A program made the position numbers and the translations under genes. A model generated the notes under the pieces. The model was not told where the DNA came from and made no database searches. It saw only the letters and a list, made by a program, of their open reading frames with translations. From the NCBI GenBank assembly GCA_050246945.1, contig JBFWVC010000009.1:124001-188000 (forward strand): 64,000 nucleotides of DNA, in the 5' to 3' direction. Position 1 is the first letter of the stretch. Every line of letters begins with the position of its first letter. Source of the stretch: JAEUMD01 sp050246945. Its GTDB lineage: Bacteria; Pseudomonadota; Alphaproteobacteria; Rhizobiales; Hyphomicrobiaceae. This document shows positions 60,214 to 64,000 of the stretch, piece by piece.

Positions 60214-61512
60214 ATGATGATGAAGCACAGGACCTTTGGCTGCACGACCGCGATGGCCGGTCTTCTTGCCTGGTCTGTCCCGGCCGTTGCCGCCGACCTC
60301 GGCGGTGACTGCTGCGCGGACCTAGAAGAGCGCATCGCCGAACTGGAGTCGACGACGGCGCGCAAGGGCAACCGCAAGGTCTCCCTCACCATCGCCGGCC
60401 AGGTCAACCACGCCGTCCTCTTCTGGGATGACCGCCACGAGCGCAACGCCTACGTCGTCGGCAACAAGAACGACCAGTCCAACTTTTCGCTCACGGGTGA
60501 CGCCGAGATCGCCAAGGGCCTGAAGGCTGGCTATGCGATCACCATTCGCTTGAAAGACAACCTGTCCGACGAAGTCAGCCAGACGAGCGACGACGGCACA
60601 TCGGGCTTCGTCATCTGGGAGTCCTACTGGTTCCTGGAAAGCGAGCGATACGGCAAGCTGTCGCTCGGCCAGGTCTCGCGCGTTTCCGATACCGCGCCTG
60701 AGAATGACCTCTCCGAGACGAACGTCGCCGGCTATGCTGGCGTGCAGGACATGGGCGGCGGTTTCTCGCTGCGCTTCAAGTCCGGGGCGCTGTCGAGCAT
60801 CACGCTGGGCGATGTCTACAACCACTTCAACGGTGATACGGCCAACGTGGTGCGCTACGATACGCCCGCCATTGCCGGCTTCGTTCTGTCAGCCAGCTAC
60901 GGAGAAGATGACATCTGGGACGTAGGCGCCAAATACGAGGGCAGCTTCAATTCCATCAAGCTGGCAGCATCGATCGCCTATACGCACTCCACCGATGAAA
61001 ACGGCCTCGACGGCTCGGGCGATTCTCCAAACAAGACCTTGGTCGGCTCCATAGCGATCCTGCACGAGCCTTCCGGCCTTAACGCACTCGTTGCAGCAGG
61101 CAATCGCTCATTTGATGAGCCGGTCGACGATCAGAATTCCGGTACATTTCGCACACCCAGGGATGCACGCTACATTTACGCCAAGCTGGGCTGGCTCGCC
61201 AAGCTGACGAGCCTCGGCCCGACGGCGTTCTACGGCGAATACGGCCGTTTCCGCGACTACATTACCGCCACTTCGGACTTCGATGTCGTTGACGCCGGTG
61301 GAGTTCCAGGCGACCGCATTGTTGGCAACACCGCTCAGGTCTGGGGACTAGGTGTCGTGCAACATATCGAAGCCGCCGAGATGCAGATCTATCTCGGCTA
61401 CCGTCATCACAGCTTCGACTTCGATCTCGTCGACAGCGCGGGCGACGAGATCGCCGGCGAGGGACTGGAGAGCTTCCAGAGCATCGTCGTCGGCTCGAAG
61501 ATCACATTCTGA
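60214..61512 (+). CDS. Outer-membrane porin-like beta-barrel
   Basis: 432 aa. A signal peptide (MAGLLAWSVPAVAA, cleavage about residue 27), a short coiled coil (ADLEERIAELESTTARKGNR) as in rhizobial porins, then a 16-strand type barrel starting VSLTIAGQVNHAVLFWDD and ending with I-V-V-G-S-K-I-T-F, a C-terminal Phe typical of BAM substrates. Located between the imelysin and di-haem oxidoreductase genes, so it may admit an iron or small-molecule substrate. GGGGGAA lies upstream of the ATG. Confidence 0.87.
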   Translation: MMMKHRTFGCTTAMAGLLAWSVPAVAADLGGDCCADLEERIAELESTTARKGNRKVSLTIAGQVNHAVLFWDDRHERNAYVVGNKNDQSNFSLTGDAEIAKGLKAGYAITIRLKDNLSDEVSQTSDDGTSGFVIWESYWFLESERYGKLSLGQVSRVSDTAPENDLSETNVAGYAGVQDMGGGFSLRFKSGALSSITLGDVYNHFNGDTANVVRYDTPAIAGFVLSASYGEDDIWDVGAKYEGSFNSIKLAASIAYTHSTDENGLDGSGDSPNKTLVGSIAILHEPSGLNALVAAGNRSFDEPVDDQNSGTFRTPRDARYIYAKLGWLAKLTSLGPTAFYGEYGRFRDYITATSDFDVVDAGGVPGDRIVGNTAQVWGLGVVQHIEAAEMQIYLGYRHHSFDFDLVDSAGDEIAGEGLESFQSIVVGSKITF

Positions 61513-61539
61513 GCCACACCTTCCCACGGCTCAGAGACT

Positions 61540-61572
61540 GGGTCCGGAGGCCTCCTCCCGGCGTCCGGACCC
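61540..61572 (+). terminator. Hairpin after the porin gene
   Basis: 9-bp stem GGGTCCGGA / TCCGGACCC with a 15-nt loop, 28 bp after the porin stop. No T-run follows. Possible attenuator between porin and oxidoreductase genes. Confidence 0.45.
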
Positions 61573-61608
61573 GTATCTCAATCGAAGGGATTTGATTCGA
61601 GCCGGCTC

Positions 61609-63108
61609 ATGGACACGACCACGATGCAAACGCCAAACAACAAGCATCTGACAATATTGCGGACCGCGGCATGTGCCGCACTCCTGATCGCCGGATTTGG
61701 TGCCGGAATAACCCACGCTCACAACCGAGTGCTTGATGGCGCACCCGACCCTGCCGAACAGCTCCCCGGAGGCTCAGCCACCACACCGGGCTCGACCGAC
61801 CACCACGACGCCTTCTCGCGTTTTTCGAATGGCATCGGCTTCGCGGGCGAATCCCGTTTCAAGATCGGCAACGCCATCTTTCGCAAGCAGTGGGTATCCG
61901 CTCCGGCGTCAACGCGGTCTTCCGACGGTCTCGGACCCCTCTATAATTCGCGCGCATGCCAGAACTGCCATTTGAAGGACGGTCGCGGGCACCCTCCCGC
62001 CGACGGCGAGGCCGCCGTTTCCATGTTTCTGCGCCTCTCCATTCCGCCTCAAACAGACGAGCAGAAGGCATTGCTGGCCGGACACCGCGTTAACGTCATC
62101 GCCGAGCCAACCTATGGCGGACAGCTGCAGAACTTCGCTATTCAGGGCCACGCACCCGAAGGGCAGATGGCTATCCGATACGAGGACCACCCAGTCACGC
62201 TGGGTGATGCCACTGTGGTGACGCTCCGCAAGCCATCGTATCACATAGAGCAGTTGGGCTATGGACCGCTGCATCCCCAGACCATGATGTCGCCGCGCAT
62301 CGCGCCGCAGATGACCGGTCTTGGTTTGCTCGAAGCGGTGCCCGATGAGGCGATCCGCGCCTACGCCGACCCCGACGACCGCGATGGCGACGGCATTTCA
62401 GGGCGCGCCAGCGAAGTCTGGTCGCACGAACTGGGTCGCGTCAGCTTGGGTCGCTTCGGTTGGAAGGCGGGCAATCCCTCGATACGCCAGCAGAGCGCTG
62501 ACGCCTTCAACGGCGACATGGGGCTGTCGACTCCGCTCTTTCTATCATCCTCAGGCGATTGCACGAGCGTACAGACGCTGTGCCGCGCCGCACCGACGGG
62601 AAATTCACCCAAGCCCGACGACCCCGAGGTTTCCACTCAGCTTCTCGACCTCGTGACATTCTATGCGCAAAACCTCGCCGTACCCTTGCGGCGTAACGCT
62701 GGCGCACCCGAGGTGCTCGACGGGCGCACCATCTTCGCATCGATCGGTTGCGCATCCTGCCATCGCCCATCGATGATGACCGGCGATGTGCCCGGTCAGC
62801 CGCACCTGTCCAATCAAACGATCTGGCCCTATACCGACCTGTTGCTGCACGACATGGGAGATGGCCTTGCCGACAACCGCCCCGAAGGCGTCGCATCTGG
62901 CCAAGAGTGGCGAACGGCGCCGCTTTGGGGGATCGGGCTCACCGAGACGGTGAGCGGCCACACCTACTTCCTTCACGATGGACGTGCACGCAACGTCGAG
63001 GAAGCGATACTCTGGCATGGTGGAGAGGCTGATCGCGCGCGCACCGCATACGCAGCGCTGTCGAAAACCGAGCGTGAAGCACTCCTAGCCTTCGTCAACT
63101 CGCTTTGA
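61609..63108 (+). CDS. Di-haem oxidoreductase (DHOR family, formerly DUF1111)
   Basis: 499 aa. A signal peptide (about 16-37, LRTAACAALLIAGFGAGITH) and two c-type haem sites: C-Q-N-C-H (117-121) in a P-L-Y-N-S-R-A-C-Q-N-C-H block, and C-A-S-C-H (381-385). The MauG-like C-terminal part has W-P-Y-T-D-L-L-L-H-D-M-G-D-G-L-A-D and FLHDGRARNVEEAILWHGGE. These periplasmic di-haem proteins accompany imelysins in iron-uptake clusters and may oxidise or reduce iron or a carrier. Confidence 0.92.
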   Translation: MDTTTMQTPNNKHLTILRTAACAALLIAGFGAGITHAHNRVLDGAPDPAEQLPGGSATTPGSTDHHDAFSRFSNGIGFAGESRFKIGNAIFRKQWVSAPASTRSSDGLGPLYNSRACQNCHLKDGRGHPPADGEAAVSMFLRLSIPPQTDEQKALLAGHRVNVIAEPTYGGQLQNFAIQGHAPEGQMAIRYEDHPVTLGDATVVTLRKPSYHIEQLGYGPLHPQTMMSPRIAPQMTGLGLLEAVPDEAIRAYADPDDRDGDGISGRASEVWSHELGRVSLGRFGWKAGNPSIRQQSADAFNGDMGLSTPLFLSSSGDCTSVQTLCRAAPTGNSPKPDDPEVSTQLLDLVTFYAQNLAVPLRRNAGAPEVLDGRTIFASIGCASCHRPSMMTGDVPGQPHLSNQTIWPYTDLLLHDMGDGLADNRPEGVASGQEWRTAPLWGIGLTETVSGHTYFLHDGRARNVEEAILWHGGEADRARTAYAALSKTEREALLAFVNSL

Positions 63109-63181
63109 CGGGACAAGCAACCCCTGGAGCCACTCCGAAGCAAGACATGCCATTGATCCACATGGCTCGACGGTACGACAG

Positions 63182-63847
63182 ATGAACACGCAACTTCACC
63201 AGGTGAGCCGGCCGCTGGCGCGTCCCGGTCCAGAGGAATGGAGAGCATACCTTCGCTTTCTTTTCTGGTTTTGCGCGCTCTTTTTCCCGATCTATTTCGG
63301 TGCAGGCTATCTCACCGACGGATCGGGTCGAGCGACGGCGATGTACCTTCCCGCCGAAACCGCAATCCCTCTCGTTCCCTCGATGATCATCGTCTATTTG
63401 TCGCTCTACTCCGTGTTTGTCCTGCCGCTGCTGCACATGTCCGCTGCCGACATCAACACCCTGTCTCGCCAATCGACGCTGGCGTTGCTTGTTGCCGGAA
63501 TTGGTTTCATCGCCATCCCTGGCCAACTTGGCTTTTCCCCGCACATCGTCGAGGGCTGGGCGAAACCCGCTTTCGACATTCTTTTAGCCATCAATCCCCC
63601 GCACAACCTCGTGCCGTCACTTCACGTCACCTTCGCGGCCATGATTTTTCTTGCCGTGATCCCCCATGCCCCCAAACCGCTTGCTTGGCTCTACGGTATC
63701 TGGCTTGCACTGCTCAGCCTTTCCACGCTACTCGCGCACCAGCATCATCTGATCGACGTCGCAACGGGGTTCATGCTCGCCGCATTCGCGCGAGCCGTCT
63801 TCCCCAATGCCGATGAACTCATGCCCGCAAAGCCCGGCGACGTGTGA
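63182..63847 (+). CDS. PAP2-like membrane phosphatase family protein
   Basis: 221 aa, five or six TM segments. PAP2 motifs 2 and 3 are visible: P-S-L-H-V-T-F-A and S-T-L-L-A-H-Q-H-H-L-I-D-V (H-x-x-x-D). Motif 1 (K-x6-R-P) is not obvious, as in the inositolphosphotransferase-like PAP2 branch, so the phosphatase activity is uncertain. It starts 71 bp after the di-haem gene and converges with a gene entering from the right edge, overlapping it by 29 bp. Confidence 0.83.
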   Translation: MNTQLHQVSRPLARPGPEEWRAYLRFLFWFCALFFPIYFGAGYLTDGSGRATAMYLPAETAIPLVPSMIIVYLSLYSVFVLPLLHMSAADINTLSRQSTLALLVAGIGFIAIPGQLGFSPHIVEGWAKPAFDILLAINPPHNLVPSLHVTFAAMIFLAVIPHAPKPLAWLYGIWLALLSLSTLLAHQHHLIDVATGFMLAAFARAVFPNADELMPAKPGDV

Positions 63848-64000
63848 ACAGCCGACCGCCGACGAACCCGATCGCCAGTCCCGCCGCAAGCCCGCCGATG
63901 GCGAAATACATGGCACTCTGCTCGATCGCGCCAAGCACGGGATTATCGAGAAAATTCGTGCCCGCATGAACCGCGACGATCTTCCAGCCATCGTTGTTCT
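63819..64000 (-). CDS. C-terminal end of an unidentified membrane protein (partial)
   Basis: 60 codons ending at TGA 63819-63821. The sequence reads GWKIVAVHAGTNFLDNPVLG, then A-I-E-Q-S-A-M, one TM segment YFAIGGLAAGLAIGFVGGRL and a basic end F-T-R-R-R-A-L-R-A. The coherent hydrophobic-plus-basic pattern indicates a true coding end; the protein body lies beyond the window. It overlaps the 3' end of the PAP2 gene in antisense. Family unknown. Confidence 0.65.
   Translation of the reverse strand, partial: NNDGWKIVAVHAGTNFLDNPVLGAIEQSAMYFAIGGLAAGLAIGFVGGRLFTRRRALRA

Noticed and set aside
1..64000. tRNA, rRNA or intact insertion sequence
   Set aside because: No cloverleaf-like T-arm/acceptor combination, rRNA segment or transposase-like protein was noticed on either strand by eye; a covariance search could still find something small.

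Overview
The window is GC-rich, gene-dense chromosomal DNA of an alphaproteobacterium, almost certainly of the order Hyphomicrobiales (Rhizobiales). The evidence is a gene-transfer-agent (GTA) type packaging cluster, a MucR/Ros zinc-finger regulator, DUF1491, DUF6456 and DUF5330 proteins, tandem TIGR02281 retropepsins and an imelysin/di-haem iron-uptake locus. I cannot fix the genus. I saw no rRNA, tRNA, CRISPR array or intact insertion sequence.

Layout. 1-3.9 kb (minus): small terminase, large terminase and HK97-type portal of a GTA or prophage remnant. After the portal, in a shifted frame, come a linker and an RNase A-like toxin domain that runs off the left edge. 4-14 kb: housekeeping genes (YcgN, a class A PBP, a DUF1214/DUF1254 pair, DUF1491, a peptidoglycan-binding protein, SufE, DUF6456 with a DnaA-type HTH protein, MucR). 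14.5-25 kb: oligopeptidase B, a two-haem c-type cytochrome fused to DUF4384, an ornithine/lysine decarboxylase, a caspase-like/Sel1 protein and a ThDP enzyme. 25-37.5 kb: amino-acid and small-molecule metabolism (DapA-family lyase, AEC transporter, threonine ammonia-lyase, HIBADH-like dehydrogenase, hotdog thioesterase, Lrp), a DUF442 phosphatase-like protein, a UDG-family protein, an MBL hydrolase, GST, a nuclease and a hybrid-free histidine kinase. 38-46.6 kb: DUF1289, two retropepsins, phosphomannomutase, a SoxW-like thioredoxin, TauE/SafE, DusA and an unrecognised two-gene unit. 46.7-51.2 kb: an IclR regulator divergent from a TRAP transporter. 51.5-53.5 kb: a secreted small protein, an orphan NuoI and a Zur-like regulator. 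54-63.1 kb: an iron locus made of two imelysins, DUF1513, bacterioferritin, a BFD-like protein, an Rrf2 regulator, a porin and a di-haem oxidoreductase. The right edge has a PAP2 protein and the tail of an unknown membrane protein.

The most unusual content is intergenic. At least ten 70-80 bp hairpins, with different stem sequences but the same architecture, are bounded by CTAG and start with TG. They have a 6-8 bp outer stem, a 3-4 nt bulge, a 12-16 bp inner stem and a loop of about 21 nt. They occur singly, in tandem arrays (37.77-38.10 kb), and as a 167-bp inverted pair bracketing the TauE/SafE gene. Three neighbouring genes (the DUF6456 gene, mucR and the threonine ammonia-lyase gene) take their TAG stop codon from a repeat's terminal CTAG. 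A second, degenerate intergenic repeat of about 120 bp occurs at least five times.
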